A DNA stretch of 64,000 bases from Tepidimicrobium xylanilyticum (GCF_900106765.1 NZ_FNNG01000003.1:218751-282750), one strand, 5' to 3'. Positions 46,657 to 58,190 are shown, counted from the first letter of the stretch. Numbers and translations: made by a program. The notes: a model not told the origin generated them from the sequence alone.

Positions 46657-47486
46657 AAGGCTTTCACCAATTCCTCTATGGTTAATATGTCTGTTGGTAT
46701 ATCAATGCCCTCTTTCCGCAATTCAAAAGCCAGCTCAGTTACCTGCGGAACATCTAGTCCAAGACTTTTAACTTTTTCTACCTGACTGAATATTTCCCTA
46801 GGGCTTCCTTCCATAACTATTTTCCCTTGTTCCATAATAAGTATTCTGTCTGCTTCTACTGCTTCATCCATAAAATGAGTAATATGAACTATAGTCTTTT
46901 TTTCCTCTCTATTTAACTTCATAATTGTATTTATTATCTCAATTCTTCCAATGGGATCCAGCATTGCCGTAGGTTCATCTAATATTATACATTCAGGTCT
47001 CATAGCAAGAATCCCTGCAATTGCTACCCTTTGCTTTTGACCCCCAGAAAGTAAGTGGGGAGCATGCTTTTTATACTCTGACATTTCCACAATTTCCAAT
47101 GCTTCATCTACTCGTTTTCTTATCTCTTTTGGAGGAATTCCCTGATTTTCTGGGCCAAAGGCAACATCTTCTTCTACAATTGTTGCTACTATTTGGTTAT
47201 CAGGGTTTTGGAATACCATACCAGCTGTTTCTCTTATTTCCCAAATTTTGTTAGCATCCTTGGTATTCATATTTTTTACATATACATCTCCTCTAGTAGG
47301 TAGTAATAGGCCATTCATTAGCTTGGCTAAAGTAGATTTGCCAGAACCATTATGTCCTAATATTACCAAGTATTCACCTTTTTTTACGGATATATTTATA
47401 TCTTTAATTGCAGTTAACTGGCTATCTTCTCCAACAGAATTGTACTTATATGTGACGTTTTCTATTCTAATGATATCTTCCGACAT
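46650..47486 (-). CDS. ecfA1: ECF transporter ATPase EcfA1
   Basis: First ECF ATPase, 278 residues: Walker [19 protein letters not shown]-loop [20 protein letters not shown] (EcfA1 type), signature LSGGQKQR, Walker [12 protein letters not shown]. Starts the ecfA1-ecfA2-ecfT-truA run, after a large terminator behind rplQ. Confidence 0.95.
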   Translation of the reverse strand: MSEDIIRIENVTYKYNSVGEDSQLTAIKDINISVKKGEYLVILGHNGSGKSTLAKLMNGLLLPTRGDVYVKNMNTKDANKIWEIRETAGMVFQNPDNQIVATIVEEDVAFGPENQGIPPKEIRKRVDEALEIVEMSEYKKHAPHLLSGGQKQRVAIAGILAMRPECIILDEPTAMLDPIGRIEIINTIMKLNREEKKTIVHITHFMDEAVEADRILIMEQGKIVMEGSPREIFSQVEKVKSLGLDVPQVTELAFELRKEGIDIPTDILTIEELVKALC

Positions 47487-47573
47487 TTTTATCTCCTAGC
47501 TTTCATTTATTTCCATTACTTAATATAACACAAAGCTATTTAATTGACAATGGACATCTATCATTACTCATTG

Positions 47574-47632
47574 AAAAAAAGGGACTAAGTATTTTACAAT
47601 GAAGACTAAAGTCTTCCTTACTTAATCCCCTA
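47574..47632 (-). terminator. Terminator after rplQ
   Basis: Outer stem GGGATTAAGTA/TACTTAGTCCC (11 pairs, one G-U) with an inner hairpin GAAGAC/GTCTTC, then TTTTTTT on the minus strand. Confidence 0.9.
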
Positions 47633-47636
47633 TCCA

Positions 47637-47978
47637 CTATACTAATTCTAGAATTGCCATCTCTGAACCGTCTCCTCTACGAGGACCTAGTCTTAATATT
47701 CTAGTATATCCACCATTTCTATCGGCATATTTGGGAGCAATTTCATCGAATAGTTTTTTTACCACGTCTTCATCGTAAATATACGCTAATGCTTGTCGTC
47801 TAGCATGTAAATCCCCTCTTTTACCTAGGGTTATCATCTTTTCAGCCATTCTCCTAGTTTCTTTAGCTCTTGTAACTGTTGTCTCAATTCTTCCATGTTT
47901 TAAAAGGCTTGTTACTTGATTTCTCAACATTGCTTTTCTATGATCTGTACGGCGGCCAAGCTTTCTCAATGTAGCCAT
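47637..47978 (-). CDS. rplQ: Ribosomal protein L17
   Basis: 113-residue 50S protein near the exit tunnel; [36 protein letters not shown] is its N-terminal region in two parts, ending [16 protein letters not shown]. Closes the alpha operon. Confidence 0.98.
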   Translation of the reverse strand: MATLRKLGRRTDHRKAMLRNQVTSLLKHGRIETTVTRAKETRRMAEKMITLGKRGDLHARRQALAYIYDEDVVKKLFDEIAPKYADRNGGYTRILRLGPRRGDGSEMAILELV

Positions 47979-48001
47979 ATCTCTCCCTCCTTCATATCCT
48001 G

Positions 48002-48955
48002 CTAATCATCTATTTCTTTTAAACTTAGACCTAATTCAGCAAGCTTTTCCTGAATTTCCTCTAAAGATTTTTTACCTAAATTTCTAACCTTCATTAAATC
48101 ATCTTCAGTTTTTTGAGTTAGTTCGTCAACTGTATTAATTCCAGCTCTCTTTAAACAATTGTAACTTCTTACCGATAGGTCTAATTCTTCTACTGTCATT
48201 TCTAAAACTTTCTCTTTTTTGTCCTCTTCTTTTTCTACCATTATTTCCACATCATTAACATGGTCTGTTAAGCCAATAAATAGATTCAAGTGCTCGGTAA
48301 GTATCTTAGCCCCTAAAGAAGTTGCCTCTTCAGGTTTCATGGAGCCATTAGTCCACACTTCAAGGGTTAACTTATCATAATCAGTAAATTGGCCTACCCT
48401 TGTATTTTCTACCCAAAAATTCACCTTCCTCACAGGAGAAAAAGAGGAATCAATGGGTATTACTCCTACCGATTGTCCTTCCTTTTTATTCCTTTCAGCA
48501 GTTCTATACCCTCTCCCCCTTATCATTTCCAGTTCCATATATAATTTACCATCTTCATTTACAGTTGCTATATAGTGATCTTTATTAAGTATCTCAACAT
48601 CGGGAGTAGTGATAATATCCCCTGCTGTTACTACCTGTGGACCTTCCACTTCCAATCTCAAGGTAACAGGTTCATCCGTATACATCTTAGCAGTAATTCC
48701 TTTAATGTTTAATATCATTTCTGGAACATCTTCCAAAACACCTGGCACTGTAGAAAATTCATGCAAAACTCCTTGAATCTTTATAGAGGATACGGCTGCC
48801 CCTGGTAAAGACGATAACAATACCCGTCTTAGTCCATTTCCTAAGGTAGTACCATATCCTCTTTCAAGAGGCTCGACAACAAATTTCCCATAAGTGTTAT
48901 CTTCGCTCAATTCCACAATCTCTATTCTTGGTTTTTCAATTTCTATCATTAACAT
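48002..48955 (-). CDS. rpoA: RNA polymerase alpha subunit
   Basis: Scaffold for polymerase assembly and contact for activators. 317 residues: N-terminal dimer domain ([21 protein letters not shown]) and C-terminal DNA-binding domain ([19 protein letters not shown]). GGAGG is four bases from ATG 48955 and ten from ATG 48949; the family N-terminus MIEIEKP favours 48949. Confidence 0.98.
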   Translation of the reverse strand: MLMIEIEKPRIEIVELSEDNTYGKFVVEPLERGYGTTLGNGLRRVLLSSLPGAAVSSIKIQGVLHEFSTVPGVLEDVPEMILNIKGITAKMYTDEPVTLRLEVEGPQVVTAGDIITTPDVEILNKDHYIATVNEDGKLYMELEMIRGRGYRTAERNKKEGQSVGVIPIDSSFSPVRKVNFWVENTRVGQFTDYDKLTLEVWTNGSMKPEEATSLGAKILTEHLNLFIGLTDHVNDVEIMVEKEEDKKEKVLEMTVEELDLSVRSYNCLKRAGINTVDELTQKTEDDLMKVRNLGKKSLEEIQEKLAELGLSLKEIDD

Positions 48956-49014
48956 TAACCCTCCTTATTAAATTTGTTATCAAAGGACGAGGGTGACTGA
49001 TTCTATTATAATTA

Positions 49015-49638
49015 TTATTTTGAATATAGCTCTACAATTAAGTGTTCTTGTATTGGAATATCGATATCTTCCCTTGTAGGCTCAGCTACAACTCTACCCC
49101 TATATTCTTCAGGATTCACTTCTAGCCATCTAACGGTATTTCCTCGATGATTCTCAACTAATTCCTTAAATTTAGGGCTATTTTTACTCCTTGCCTTTAC
49201 TTCGATTACATCTCCAACTTTCAAAATGGTTGAAGGGATATCAACTTTATTTCCATTAATTGTGAAATGCCCATGTCTAACCAATTGCCTTGCTTCAGCT
49301 CTGGATGATGCAAATCCAAGTCTATATACTGTGTTGTCAAATCTTAGCTCTAATAGTTTCAGCAAGTTTTCCCCTGTAATTCCTGGCATCTTATCTGCTC
49401 TATCAAAATACATCCTCATTTGTGATTCTTGAATACCATAGAATCTACGAACTTTTTGCTTCTCCCTTAACTGTAAACCATACTCTGTTACTTTTTTTCT
49501 CGATTGTCCATGTTGCCCTGGAACATAGTTTCTCCTAGCAACTGGGCATTTATCAGTATAACATTTATCGCCTTTTAAATATAATTTCTGTCCTTCTCTA
49601 CGACATAATCTACATACTGGACCTGTATATCTAGCCAT
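49015..49638 (-). CDS. rpsD: Ribosomal protein S4
   Basis: Primary 16S-binding protein, 207 residues; zinc-type N-terminus with CRLCRREG and a later CYTDKCP pair, and the S4 RNA-binding motif ([15 protein letters not shown], [14 protein letters not shown]). Its place inside the alpha operon argues against a separate S4-type leader. Confidence 0.98.
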   Translation of the reverse strand: MARYTGPVCRLCRREGQKLYLKGDKCYTDKCPVARRNYVPGQHGQSRKKVTEYGLQLREKQKVRRFYGIQESQMRMYFDRADKMPGITGENLLKLLELRFDNTVYRLGFASSRAEARQLVRHGHFTINGNKVDIPSTILKVGDVIEVKARSKNSPKFKELVENHRGNTVRWLEVNPEEYRGRVVAEPTREDIDIPIQEHLIVELYSK

Positions 49639-49658
49639 CTATCCTCACACCTCCTATA

Positions 49659-50057
49659 TTAAACTCTTCTACGTTTTGGTGGTCTACAACCATTATGTGG
49701 TATTGGAGTAACATCTTTAATTAAACTAACTTCCAAGCCTGTGGCTTGAAGAGATCTTATAGCAGCTTCTCTACCTGAACCAGGGCCTTTAACGTATACT
49801 TCAACGCTTTTCAAGCCATGTTCCATAGCTTTTTTTGCAGCTTCTTCTGCCGCTTGTTGAGCTGCAAAAGGTGTTGATTTTCTTGAACCTTTAAAGCCTA
49901 ATTGCCCTGCACTTGCCCATGAAATAACATTACCTTGTAAATCTGTTAAAGTTACCATGGTGTTATTAAAAGTCGATGTAATATGGGCTTGCCCTCTTTC
50001 TATATTCTTACGTTCTCTTCTTCTAACACGAGTTGCTCTAGCTTTCTTTGCTGCCAC
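49659..50057 (-). CDS. rpsK: Ribosomal protein S11
   Basis: 132 residues; [18 protein letters not shown] and [20 protein letters not shown] identify it. GTG 50057 is chosen because GGAGG lies eight bases upstream; the frame from 50075 would run through that site. Confidence 0.98.
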   Translation of the reverse strand: MAAKKARATRVRRRERKNIERGQAHITSTFNNTMVTLTDLQGNVISWASAGQLGFKGSRKSTPFAAQQAAEEAAKKAMEHGLKSVEVYVKGPGSGREAAIRSLQATGLEVSLIKDVTPIPHNGCRPPKRRRV

Positions 50058-50081
50058 TTTACTTCCCTCCTTCATACACCT

Positions 50082-50447
50082 CTATTTTTTCTTGCCTATA
50101 ATCCTCTTGGGACCTTTTCTAGTTCTTGCATTAGTCTTTGTTCTCTGTCCTCTAACTGGAAGTCCTCTTCTATGTCTAATCCCTCTATAACAATTAATTT
50201 CTCTCAATCTCTTTAAATTTAACGCAATTTCCCTTCTTAAATCTCCCTCTACACGATAGTTGTGGTCAATTATATTTCTAATAGCATTAACTTCAGCTTC
50301 TGTTAAATCCTTTACTCTTGTATTTGGATCTATGTTTGCTTTCTTTAATATTTCATTTGCTCTGGACCTACCAATTCCATAGATATAGGTTAAACCGATT
50401 TCTACCCTTTTATCTCTAGGTAGGTCAACACCTGCAATTCTTGCCAT
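50082..50447 (-). CDS. rpsM: Ribosomal protein S13
   Basis: 121 residues, head of the 30S subunit, contacts P-site tRNA and L5. [24 protein letters not shown] start and the [19 protein letters not shown] tail. Confidence 0.98.
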   Translation of the reverse strand: MARIAGVDLPRDKRVEIGLTYIYGIGRSRANEILKKANIDPNTRVKDLTEAEVNAIRNIIDHNYRVEGDLRREIALNLKRLREINCYRGIRHRRGLPVRGQRTKTNARTRKGPKRIIGKKK

Positions 50448-50499
50448 TACAATTTACACCTCCCATAGTATCTTCATAAATTTGAAACCAAATCCTGAA

Positions 50500-50613
50500 T
50501 TAGCCTTGTTTTTGCTTGTGTTTTGGGTTTTCACAAATTACCATTACTCTTCCTTTTCTTTTAATGATCTTACATTTTTCACAAATTTTCTTTACAGATG
50601 GTCTTACCTTCAT
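50500..50613 (-). CDS. rpmJ: Ribosomal protein L36
   Basis: 37 residues, [14 protein letters not shown] start and [14 protein letters not shown] end. The Cys-Cys-Cys-His set (C11, C14, C27, H32) makes it the zinc-binding form. It lies between infA and rpsM as usual. Confidence 0.97.
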   Translation of the reverse strand: MKVRPSVKKICEKCKIIKRKGRVMVICENPKHKQKQG

Positions 50614-50630
50614 CTAATCTCCCTCCTATG

Positions 50631-50849
50631 CTACTTGTTTCGCCAGGTTATTCTGCCTCTAGTCAAATCATAAGGTGACAATTCTACCGTTACTTTATCT
50701 CCAGGAAGTATTCTAATATAGTTCATCCTTAGCTTTCCAGAAATGTGGGCTAAAATTTCATGGCCATTATCCAGCTTCACTTTAAAAATGGCATTTGGTA
50801 AGGCATCCACTACTGTACCTTCCACTTCAATGACATCTTTTTTAGACAT
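50631..50849 (-). CDS. infA: Translation initiation factor IF-1
   Basis: 72-residue OB-fold protein that blocks the ribosomal A site during initiation; [20 protein letters not shown] and [18 protein letters not shown]. Confidence 0.98.
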   Translation of the reverse strand: MSKKDVIEVEGTVVDALPNAIFKVKLDNGHEILAHISGKLRMNYIRILPGDKVTVELSPYDLTRGRITWRNK

Positions 50850-50879
50850 TCAATTATCGAACCTCCTATTTTAACGATT

Positions 50880-51161
50880 TTAGAAACTCTTATTGAAAGG
50901 TTCTAACAATCTTCTAATATAGGCATTATTGATCTTTATATTATTATCCAATTTATCTTTCAACTCTGTTAACACCGTATTATAAACCGTTAGATGTTTT
51001 ACCTTCTTCTTCTTTGGCTTATCCAATTTCCTTAAATCGCCATCTACTACTAAAACGTGCTTATCATCCAAAATTTCTAATACCAAGAAAACTCTACCTT
51101 TATCACGACCAGCCCTTGACTTAACCACCTGCCCGATGGTTATGTCACTAGTTGAATCCAT
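50880..51161 (-). CDS. KOW-domain (L14e-like) RNA-binding protein
   Basis: 93 residues. An N-terminal KOW motif (GQVVKSRAGRDKGRVFLVLEI) and a lysine-rich middle (LDKPKKKKVKHL). Common in clostridial ribosomal operons between map and infA; ribosome-associated role is inferred. Here map is missing, so adk is the direct upstream neighbour. ATG 51161 has GAGG eight bases upstream. Confidence 0.85.
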   Translation of the reverse strand: MDSTSDITIGQVVKSRAGRDKGRVFLVLEILDDKHVLVVDGDLRKLDKPKKKKVKHLTVYNTVLTELKDKLDNNIKINNAYIRRLLEPFNKSF

Positions 51162-51244
51162 TAAGTTCACCTCTTTAAAAGCTTAGTTAGACGAGCTGTC
51201 ATATTGCCAAGGGAGAAAGGCTCTCCCCTTCTCTAACTTTTCCC

Positions 51245-51889
51245 CTAATCTCCTAAGGAATTTATAATATCCTGGAAAATAGAGTCAATTGACTTAGAGC
51301 CATCTACATTTAATATTAACCCTTTTTCGGTATAATAATCAATTAAGGGCCTGGTTTGTTCTAAATATACTTCGATTCTCTTCTCTATGGTTTCCTTCTT
51401 ATCGTCATCCCTTTGGAACAATTCTTCGCCACATTTATCACATATATTTTCTTGTTTCGGTGGACTAAACTTAACATGATAAGTTGAGCCACAGCTTTTA
51501 CATACCCTTCTTCCTACAGCCCTTTCTATTAATACTTCCTTTTCCACATCTATATTTATTACCTTGTCAAGCTTTAAATCCATATCCGCTAATACATCAT
51601 CCAAGGCTTCTCCCTGAGCCAAGGTCCTAGGAAATCCATCTAAAAGGAAACCCTTTTTGCAATCACCTTCAAGCAATCTATCTTTAACAATAGATATTAC
51701 TAAATCGTCGGGAACCAATAGCCCTTGATCCATATAGGATTTGGCTTTTAAGCCTAGTTCAGTTCCCCTTTTTATATTATCTCTAAAAATATCGCCAGTT
51801 GAAATATGGGGAATATCATATTTTTTAACTATAGCCGATGCCTGAGTGCCTTTACCCGCTCCAGGAGGTCCTAGTAATATTAGTCTCAT
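51245..51889 (-). CDS. adk: Adenylate kinase
   Basis: Converts ATP + AMP to 2 ADP. 214 residues: P-loop GPPGAGKGTQ (7-16), lid with four cysteines CKSCG and CDKCG for zinc, and DGFPRTLAQ. ATG 51889 has GGGG nine bases upstream; the start at 51898 is too close. Confidence 0.97.
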   Translation of the reverse strand: MRLILLGPPGAGKGTQASAIVKKYDIPHISTGDIFRDNIKRGTELGLKAKSYMDQGLLVPDDLVISIVKDRLLEGDCKKGFLLDGFPRTLAQGEALDDVLADMDLKLDKVINIDVEKEVLIERAVGRRVCKSCGSTYHVKFSPPKQENICDKCGEELFQRDDDKKETIEKRIEVYLEQTRPLIDYYTEKGLILNVDGSKSIDSIFQDIINSLGD

Positions 51890-51908
51890 ATAGATCATCC
51901 CCTATAAA

Positions 51909-53192
51909 TTATTTCAAGAATCCTTTATAATGCCTCATTAACATTTGAGACTCTATTTGTTTTACAGTTTCTAATGCTACCCCAACTACTATTATAATAG
52001 CAGTACCACCGAAATTAACATTCATCTTAAACAGATGAGATAATATGATTGGCAGTGAAGCTATTACAGCTAAGGATATAGCACCTATAAAGGTTATTCT
52101 TGATATTACCTTATTTAAATAGTCGGAAGTTGGTCTTCCTGGTCTAATTCCTGGAATAAATCCACCATATTGTTGTAAGTTTTTAGCATATTCAACTGTG
52201 TTAAATTGAACAGCTGTATAGAAATATGTGAAGAATATGATCAACAATACATTCAATATAGAATAAACCCATATTCCCACACTACCTTGTACTGTCAAAT
52301 ACTTAGTTATCCATTCTGAAGGCTCTCCTTTGAAGAAAAGAGCTAATGTTTGTGGGAACGCCAGTAATGAGGTAGAAAATATTACAGGTATAACTCCTGC
52401 CATAGAAACCTTTAAAGGTATATGTGAACTTTGCCCACCATACATTTTTCTACCTACAACTCTCTTTGCATATTGAACAGGTATTCTTCTTTCCCCTTCT
52501 TGTAAAGCTACAACTACTGCAATTATTACTAAGGCAACTATTACAAATAGTACCAATTTAACTATACTAAGGGCATCTAAAACTCCCATTCTAGCCCATG
52601 CAATTGGCTTCAGAAATTCAGAAGGGAGCTTGGAAATAATCCCAACAAAAATTATTAGAGAAATACCATTTCCAATGCCTTTTTCAGTAATAAGGTCTCC
52701 AATCCATATTAAAAAGGAAGTTCCTGCTGTTAAAGATATTATTACTATAGCAGTTTGTAATGGCCCCTGTGCAACAAGAGCCCTATTGAAGAAACCAAAA
52801 GTAGTACCTATTGCCTGTATAATGGCTAATATTACAGCACCATATTTGGTCCATTGAGCTATTTTCTTTCTGCCAGCCTCTCCTTCCTTAGCTATCTCTT
52901 CAAGTCTCGGAATGGCAATTGTCAATAACTGAATTATTATGGAAGCGGTGATATAGGGATAAATATTCAATGCAAAAATACTAAACTCACTAAAGGTTCC
53001 ACCTGCCATTAAATCAAGAAACTCTAATACTCCTGCTTGGCCTAGTTCAAATATTTGCCTGATTATATCCCTATCCATATATGGCACTGGAATACTTGAA
53101 CCTAACCTTATGACTAAAAGCATTAATAAAGTAAAGATGATTCTTTTTCGAATATCCTCTATTTTCCAGGCATTTCTCAAGGTTGAAATCAT
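51909..53192 (-). CDS. secY: Protein translocase subunit SecY
   Basis: Ten-helix channel of the Sec system, 427 residues. FALNIYPYITASIIIQL and the cytoplasmic loops GERRIPVQYAKR and QQYGGFIPGIRPGRPT bind SecA and the ribosome. It begins directly after rplO with no spacer. Confidence 0.97.
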   Translation of the reverse strand: MISTLRNAWKIEDIRKRIIFTLLMLLVIRLGSSIPVPYMDRDIIRQIFELGQAGVLEFLDLMAGGTFSEFSIFALNIYPYITASIIIQLLTIAIPRLEEIAKEGEAGRKKIAQWTKYGAVILAIIQAIGTTFGFFNRALVAQGPLQTAIVIISLTAGTSFLIWIGDLITEKGIGNGISLIIFVGIISKLPSEFLKPIAWARMGVLDALSIVKLVLFVIVALVIIAVVVALQEGERRIPVQYAKRVVGRKMYGGQSSHIPLKVSMAGVIPVIFSTSLLAFPQTLALFFKGEPSEWITKYLTVQGSVGIWVYSILNVLLIIFFTYFYTAVQFNTVEYAKNLQQYGGFIPGIRPGRPTSDYLNKVISRITFIGAISLAVIASLPIILSHLFKMNVNFGGTAIIIVVGVALETVKQIESQMLMRHYKGFLK

Positions 53193-53639
53193 CTATATCA
53201 CCTCTACCTTTCCCCCTGCAGCCTCAATCTTTTCAGCAGCTGTTTTGCTAAACTTATGGGCTTTTACAGTGAGTTTTTTATTTATTTCTCCATCCCCCAA
53301 TACCTTTACACCATCTATAGCTTTGCCTCTTTTTACTACCCCATTAGCTATTAACAATTCTGGTGTTACAACTGTGTTTTCTTCAAATCTATTCAAGTCT
53401 TCTACATTTATAATAGCATATTCCTTTGCAAATATATTAGTAAAGCCTCTCTTTGGCAATCTCCTTATAAGTGGCATTTGACCTCCTTCAAAACCTGGTC
53501 TTGTTCCACCTCCAGACCTTGCCTTTTGTCCTTTATGCCCTCTACCAGAAGTTTTCCCATGACCTGAGCTAGTACCTCTACCAACTCTTTTGCGTTTCTT
53601 AGTTCCTCCAGCACTTGGCCTTAATTCGTGTAATTTCAT
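53193..53639 (-). CDS. rplO: Ribosomal protein L15
   Basis: 148 residues; [20 protein letters not shown] start, [20 protein letters not shown] glycine-rich arm. ATG 53639 has GGAGG eight bases upstream, against a GTG at 53648 too near it. Confidence 0.98.
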   Translation of the reverse strand: MKLHELRPSAGGTKKRKRVGRGTSSGHGKTSGRGHKGQKARSGGGTRPGFEGGQMPLIRRLPKRGFTNIFAKEYAIINVEDLNRFEENTVVTPELLIANGVVKRGKAIDGVKVLGDGEINKKLTVKAHKFSKTAAEKIEAAGGKVEVI

Positions 53640-53660
53640 TGGTAACACCTCCTTAAAAGA

Positions 53661-53837
53661 TTATTCTGTTACTTCAACCATGTAGTCTACTTGAGCTATC
53701 ATACCTCTAATTTGAGGAGTATCTTCTTTTTCTACTACCTGCCCAATCTTTCTAAGTCCAAGAGCTTCTATAGTCCTTCTATGTTTTTCTGGTCTTCCAA
53801 TAATAGATCTAACCAATTTAATCTTAATCTTAGCCAC
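53661..53837 (-). CDS. rpmD: Ribosomal protein L30
   Basis: 58 residues from GTG 53837, behind [23 protein letters not shown] start and [17 protein letters not shown] end. It was too short for automated ORF listing but is clearly intact. Confidence 0.97.
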   Translation of the reverse strand: MAKIKIKLVRSIIGRPEKHRRTIEALGLRKIGQVVEKEDTPQIRGMIAQVDYMVEVTE

Positions 53838-53849
53838 TATACTCCCCTC

Positions 53850-54356
53850 CTAGCTTATTATTTCATCTGCAGTCTTTCCTCTTAGCTTAGCAACATCTTC
53901 TACTTTCTTTAAATTTTTTAAAGCTTCAATAGTAGCATTAACCACATTCCTTGGATTATTAGATCCTAAAGATTTAGTTCTTATATCTCTAATGCCAGCT
54001 AACTCACAAACTGCACGTACTGGTCCACCGGCTATAACTCCCGTACCTTCCTTAGATGGCTTAAGTAAGACCTTTCCTGCACCAAAAACTCCTATTATTT
54101 CATGAGGAATAGTTGTACCTACAAGTGGAACCTTAATAATATGTTTCTTAGCATCTTGTATGGCTTTTCTAATAGCTTCTGGAACTTCTAAAGCTTTACC
54201 CATTCCTACGCCCACATGCCCATTTCCATCTCCAACTACTACAAGGGCACTAAATCTAAAGTTTCTACCACCTTTAACTACCTTGGTAACGCGATTTATG
54301 CTAACAACTCTCTCCTTTAAATCTAACTCATTTGAATCTATATATGAACGCTCCAT
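53850..54356 (-). CDS. rpsE: Ribosomal protein S5
   Basis: 168 residues, with double-stranded RNA-binding N-terminus ([19 protein letters not shown]) and C-terminal [19 protein letters not shown]; helps decoding accuracy. Confidence 0.98.
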   Translation of the reverse strand: MERSYIDSNELDLKERVVSINRVTKVVKGGRNFRFSALVVVGDGNGHVGVGMGKALEVPEAIRKAIQDAKKHIIKVPLVGTTIPHEIIGVFGAGKVLLKPSKEGTGVIAGGPVRAVCELAGIRDIRTKSLGSNNPRNVVNATIEALKNLKKVEDVAKLRGKTADEIIS

Positions 54357-54373
54357 TTATTTCCCTCCTTTTC

Positions 54374-54748
54374 CTAGAATTTAAGACCAGCTTCTCGAGC
54401 TCCTTCTGCAAGCTCTTTTATCTTTCCGTGATAAATATATCCACCTCTATCGAATACTACTTCTTTGATTCCCTTTTCAAGGGCTCTTCTACCTATTAAT
54501 TGGCCTACTAGTTTTGCTGCTTCCACATTTTTAGTTGAATTTAATTCTCCCCTTAGTTCTTTATCTAAAGTTGAAGCTGATGCCAAAGTATGTCCTTTTA
54601 TATCATCTATTATTTGAGCATAGATATGATTGTTACTTTTATAAACGTTTAATCTTGGTCTTTCAGGAGTTCCATAAACTTTTTTTCTAATCCTTAAATG
54701 TCTATTCTTTCTCATTTCATTTCTACTTACCTTTTTTAACAACTTCAT
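54374..54748 (-). CDS. rplR: Ribosomal protein L18
   Basis: 124 residues, binds 5S r[23 protein letters not shown] and [20 protein letters not shown]. Confidence 0.98.
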   Translation of the reverse strand: MKLLKKVSRNEMRKNRHLRIRKKVYGTPERPRLNVYKSNNHIYAQIIDDIKGHTLASASTLDKELRGELNSTKNVEAAKLVGQLIGRRALEKGIKEVVFDRGGYIYHGKIKELAEGAREAGLKF

Positions 54749-54758
54749 TCACTCCCTT

Positions 54759-55298
54759 CTACTTACCAGTCTTACCAACCTTACGCCTTACATATTCATC
54801 AGCATATCTAATACCTTTGCCTTTGTAAGGTTCTGGTTTCCTAAAGTCTCTAATTACTGCTGCATAATTACCAACTTTTTGTTTGTCTATTCCTTTTACA
54901 ATAATTTGATTGGCTGCTGGTACCTCAACTTCAATTCCCTCTGGGTCCTCTAATTCTATTGGATGAGAATATCCTAAGTTCAAAATCAATTTCTTTCCTT
55001 GTTTTTGAGCTCTATATCCTGTACCGTGAATTTCTAGTTTCTTAGAGTAACCATTAGTCACCCCTTCGATCATATTGGCAATTAATGTCCTAGTTAATCC
55101 GTGTAATGACTTGTGTTTCTTATCATCTGATGGCCTATTCACGAAGATCTGATTATCTTCAATTTTTATTTCCATTTCTGAACTTAGTTGATCCTTTATA
55201 ACTCCTTTAGGCCCTTTTACTTCTATATGATTTTTTGTATCTAATTTTATTTCAACACCTTTTGGAATATCTATTGGCTTCAATCCTATTCTTGACAT
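54759..55298 (-). CDS. rplF: Ribosomal protein L6
   Basis: 179 residues near the GTPase centre; [16 protein letters not shown] start and the conserved [18 protein letters not shown] end. Confidence 0.98.
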   Translation of the reverse strand: MSRIGLKPIDIPKGVEIKLDTKNHIEVKGPKGVIKDQLSSEMEIKIEDNQIFVNRPSDDKKHKSLHGLTRTLIANMIEGVTNGYSKKLEIHGTGYRAQKQGKKLILNLGYSHPIELEDPEGIEVEVPAANQIIVKGIDKQKVGNYAAVIRDFRKPEPYKGKGIRYADEYVRRKVGKTGK

Positions 55299-55331
55299 AA
55301 GTGCACCTCCTATTCCTGTAAATTACCTTTG

Positions 55332-55727
55332 TTACCATACATAACAAAGAACCTCTCCGCCTACTCCTTCTTTTCTAGCTTCTTTATCAGTCATAATGCC
55401 TTTTGAAGTTGAAAGAATTGCTATTCCAAGCCCACCTAAAACTCTAGGTATTTCATCACTTTTAACGTAAACCCTTAATCCTGGCTTGGATATCCTCTTA
55501 ATTCCGCTTAATACCTTCTCATTATGCTTTCCATATTTTAATTCGATCCTAATAATCCCTTGTTTCCCATCATCTATTACATCAAAGCCTTTTATATACC
55601 CTTCATCTAGTAGGATTTGTGCTATTTCCTTCTTGATGTTTGAGGCAGGAATATCAACAGTATCATGTTTTGCATTATTACCATTTCTTATTCTTGTTAA
55701 CATATCTGCAATTGGGTCAGTCATCAT
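55332..55727 (-). CDS. rpsH: Ribosomal protein S8
   Basis: 131 residues; [15 protein letters not shown] start and [19 protein letters not shown] near the C-terminus. In enterobacteria S8 represses the spc operon; nothing here shows that. Confidence 0.98.
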   Translation of the reverse strand: MMTDPIADMLTRIRNGNNAKHDTVDIPASNIKKEIAQILLDEGYIKGFDVIDDGKQGIIRIELKYGKHNEKVLSGIKRISKPGLRVYVKSDEIPRVLGGLGIAILSTSKGIMTDKEARKEGVGGEVLCYVW

Positions 55728-55757
55728 AATTAGCTACCTCCTTTCATAACCTTAATA

Positions 55758-55943
55758 CTACCAACTGGCTTTTTTAACTCCAGGGATTTGGCCTTTATAT
55801 GCTAATTCTCTAAAACAAATACGACATACTCCATATTTTCTAAGATAACCGCGAGGCCTACCGCAAATTTTACACCTATTATATTGTCTTGTACTAAATT
55901 TGGGTTTTCTCTTTTGCTTAGCAATCATCGATTTCTTTGCCAA
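55758..55943 (-). CDS. rpsN: Ribosomal protein S14, zinc type
   Basis: 61 residues, zinc ribbon with CKIC and CRIC pairs (C24, C27, C40, C43). This is the short C+ form. Confidence 0.98.
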   Translation of the reverse strand: MAKKSMIAKQKRKPKFSTRQYNRCKICGRPRGYLRKYGVCRICFRELAYKGQIPGVKKASW

Positions 55944-55960
55944 ATTCTTCCCCTCCTTCT

Positions 55961-56503
55961 TTACTTTCTAAAAGGCATACCCATTAGCTCTAAAAACACC
56001 TTCGCTTCTTCATCTGTCTTAGCAGTTGTAACTATGACTATATCCATTCCTCGAATGCCTTCCACCATATCGTAATCTATCTCTGGGAATATTAATTGTT
56101 CTCTTATTCCTAATGCATAATTCCCTCTACCATCAAAGGAAGAACTGCTTACCCCTCTAAAGTCTCTAACTCTTGGTAGTGAAATATTCATAAGTTTATC
56201 TAAGAAATCATACATTTTATCTCCTCTTAAGGTTACTTTAACTCCTACCTTCATACCTGCACGCAATTTAAAATTAGCTATGGATTTTTTTGCATGGGTT
56301 ACTACAGGTCTTTGGCCGGAAATTAGTGCCATTTCGTTTACAGCAGATTCTAAAGCTTTTGGATTATCTTTAGCTCCTCCAATACCCATATTTAATACTA
56401 TTTTTTCCAATTTGGGAACTTCCATAATATTCTTATACTGAAATCTTTCCATCAAAGCTGGTACGACTTCATTTTTATACTTCTCTTTTAGTCTGGAAGC
56501 CAT
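55961..56503 (-). CDS. rplE: Ribosomal protein L5
   Basis: 180 residues, 5S rRNA and P-site tRNA contact; [20 protein letters not shown] and [15 protein letters not shown]. Confidence 0.98.
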   Translation of the reverse strand: MASRLKEKYKNEVVPALMERFQYKNIMEVPKLEKIVLNMGIGGAKDNPKALESAVNEMALISGQRPVVTHAKKSIANFKLRAGMKVGVKVTLRGDKMYDFLDKLMNISLPRVRDFRGVSSSSFDGRGNYALGIREQLIFPEIDYDMVEGIRGMDIVIVTTAKTDEEAKVFLELMGMPFRK

Positions 56504-56528
56504 ATTTATTACCTCCTTTCAATGCCAG

Positions 56529-56843
56529 TTATTTATCTAATACTTCTCCACATTTTCTACATATCCTAACTTTAGTGCCATCATCCAAAAATTTATGGCC
56601 TATTCTTACCCCAGTCTTATCCTTCTCACAATAATACATTGTTTTTGAAGCATGGATTGGCCCTTCTTTTTTAATTATTCCACCTTGTTGGTTTGGACCT
56701 TGGGCTTTCATATGCTTTGTAATCATATTTACGCCCTCAACAATTACTCTATTTTCTTTAGGAAATACCTTTAGTACTTTGCCTATTTTACCTTTATCTT
56801 TTCCAGAAATAACTATTACAGTATCTCCGCTTCTCACATGCAT
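56529..56843 (-). CDS. rplX: Ribosomal protein L24
   Basis: 104 residues with KOW motif [18 protein letters not shown]; the C-terminal part holds a CEKDK and CRKC pair. Confidence 0.98.
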   Translation of the reverse strand: MHVRSGDTVIVISGKDKGKIGKVLKVFPKENRVIVEGVNMITKHMKAQGPNQQGGIIKKEGPIHASKTMYYCEKDKTGVRIGHKFLDDGTKVRICRKCGEVLDK

Positions 56844-56858
56844 ATTCTACACCTCCTC

Positions 56859-57227
56859 TTATAGAACTTCTGGTGCTAGGGATATTATCTTCATAAAGTT
56901 TCCTCTTCTTAATTCCCTTGTTACAGGCCCAAAAATACGAGTTCCTACAGGATTATTATCATCTTTTATAATAACTGCTGCATTGTCGTCAAATTTAATA
57001 TAGGATCCATCACTTCTTCTTACACCATGTTTTGTTCTAACGACTACAGCCTTGATAATTTGTCCTTTTTTTACAACTCCTCCAGGTGTTGCACTTTTAA
57101 CAGAGCAAACTACTATATCTCCAATATTAGCATATTTTTTATTAGTACCTCCTAATACTCTGATAACTAATAGCTCTCTCGCACCTGAATTATCTGCAAC
57201 TTTTAATCTACTTTCAGTTTGAATCAT
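56859..57227 (-). CDS. rplN: Ribosomal protein L14
   Basis: 122 residues; [19 protein letters not shown] start and [23 protein letters not shown] end split by FDDNAAVII. Confidence 0.98.
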   Translation of the reverse strand: MIQTESRLKVADNSGARELLVIRVLGGTNKKYANIGDIVVCSVKSATPGGVVKKGQIIKAVVVRTKHGVRRSDGSYIKFDDNAAVIIKDDNNPVGTRIFGPVTRELRRGNFMKIISLAPEVL

Positions 57228-57255
57228 TAGAATACCTCCTTTCCAGGCATAAGGA

Positions 57256-57510
57256 CTATTTTGCTTTTTCTACTATTTCCATAACTCTCCAGCGTTTTTC
57301 CTTGCTTAATGGTCTAGTTTCCATTATTCTTACTAAATCTCCAATCTTACATTCATTGTTTTCATCATGGGCTTTAAACTTTGTAGTTCTTCTTATTTGC
57401 TTTTTATATAAAGGGTGGGTTACAAAAGTCTCTACAGCAACTACAACAGTTTTATCCATTTTATCGCTTACTACATAACCTACTCTTACCTTACGATTTC
57501 CTCTATCCAT
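57256..57510 (-). CDS. rpsQ: Ribosomal protein S17
   Basis: 84-residue OB-fold protein; [18 protein letters not shown] and the [20 protein letters not shown] end. Confidence 0.98.
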   Translation of the reverse strand: MDRGNRKVRVGYVVSDKMDKTVVVAVETFVTHPLYKKQIRRTTKFKAHDENNECKIGDLVRIMETRPLSKEKRWRVMEIVEKAK

Positions 57511-57516
57511 CTGAGG

Positions 57517-57723
57517 TTAAACCTCCTTTCCTATACCTAATTCTCGTTCCCTAACGATGGTTTTTATCCGAGCAATATCTTTTCTAACAGCTTTTATCCT
57601 CATGGGATTGTCTAATTGACCTGTGGCCAATTGAAATCGCAAATTAAACAACTCATTTTTTAAATCTAATAGTTTTGCCTCTAATTCCTTATCTGACATC
57701 TGGCGAATTTCCTTAGCCTTCAT
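57517..57723 (-). CDS. rpmC: Ribosomal protein L29
   Basis: 68 residues at the tunnel exit; [14 protein letters not shown] start, [19 protein letters not shown] 57723 is chosen since the longer frame to 57765 adds a non-homologous piece. It overlaps rplP by 11 bases (coupled start). Confidence 0.97.
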   Translation of the reverse strand: MKAKEIRQMSDKELEAKLLDLKNELFNLRFQLATGQLDNPMRIKAVRKDIARIKTIVRERELGIGKEV

Positions 57724-58156
57724 TAGCTTCACCACCCTTTTCTTCTCCATCTTCACGAGTGACAAATTTAGTCTTAATTGGTAATTTATGTGCCGCCAAT
57801 CTCATCGCTTCTCTTGCTACCTCTTCTGATACTCCACCCATTTCAAATAATATTCTTCCTGGTTTTACAACTGCTACCCAATATTCTGGTGAACCTTTAC
57901 CAGCACCCATACGCGTTTCAGCTGGCTTTTCAGTAACTGGTTTATCCGGGAATACTTTAATCCAGATATTACCGCCTCTTCTTACAGATCTGGTCATAGC
58001 ACGTCTTGCCGCTTCTATTTGATTTGAAGTTATCCATGCTGGCTCAAGAGCTTGCAATCCATATTCTCCGTAAGTAAGTTTATTACCTCTAGTAGCTTTT
58101 CCTTTCATTCTTCCTCTATGAACTCTACGAAATTTTACTCTTTTAGGCATTAACAT
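57713..58156 (-). CDS. rplP: Ribosomal protein L16
   Basis: 147 residues; [21 protein letters not shown] start and [26 protein letters not shown] is eight bases from ATG 58156; ATG 58150 is also possible. Supports A-site tRNA binding. Confidence 0.98.
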   Translation of the reverse strand: MLMPKRVKFRRVHRGRMKGKATRGNKLTYGEYGLQALEPAWITSNQIEAARRAMTRSVRRGGNIWIKVFPDKPVTEKPAETRMGAGKGSPEYWVAVVKPGRILFEMGGVSEEVAREAMRLAAHKLPIKTKFVTREDGEEKGGEANEG

Positions 58157-58190
58157 TTTACCTTCCTCCTTCCTACAAGTTATTTATATA

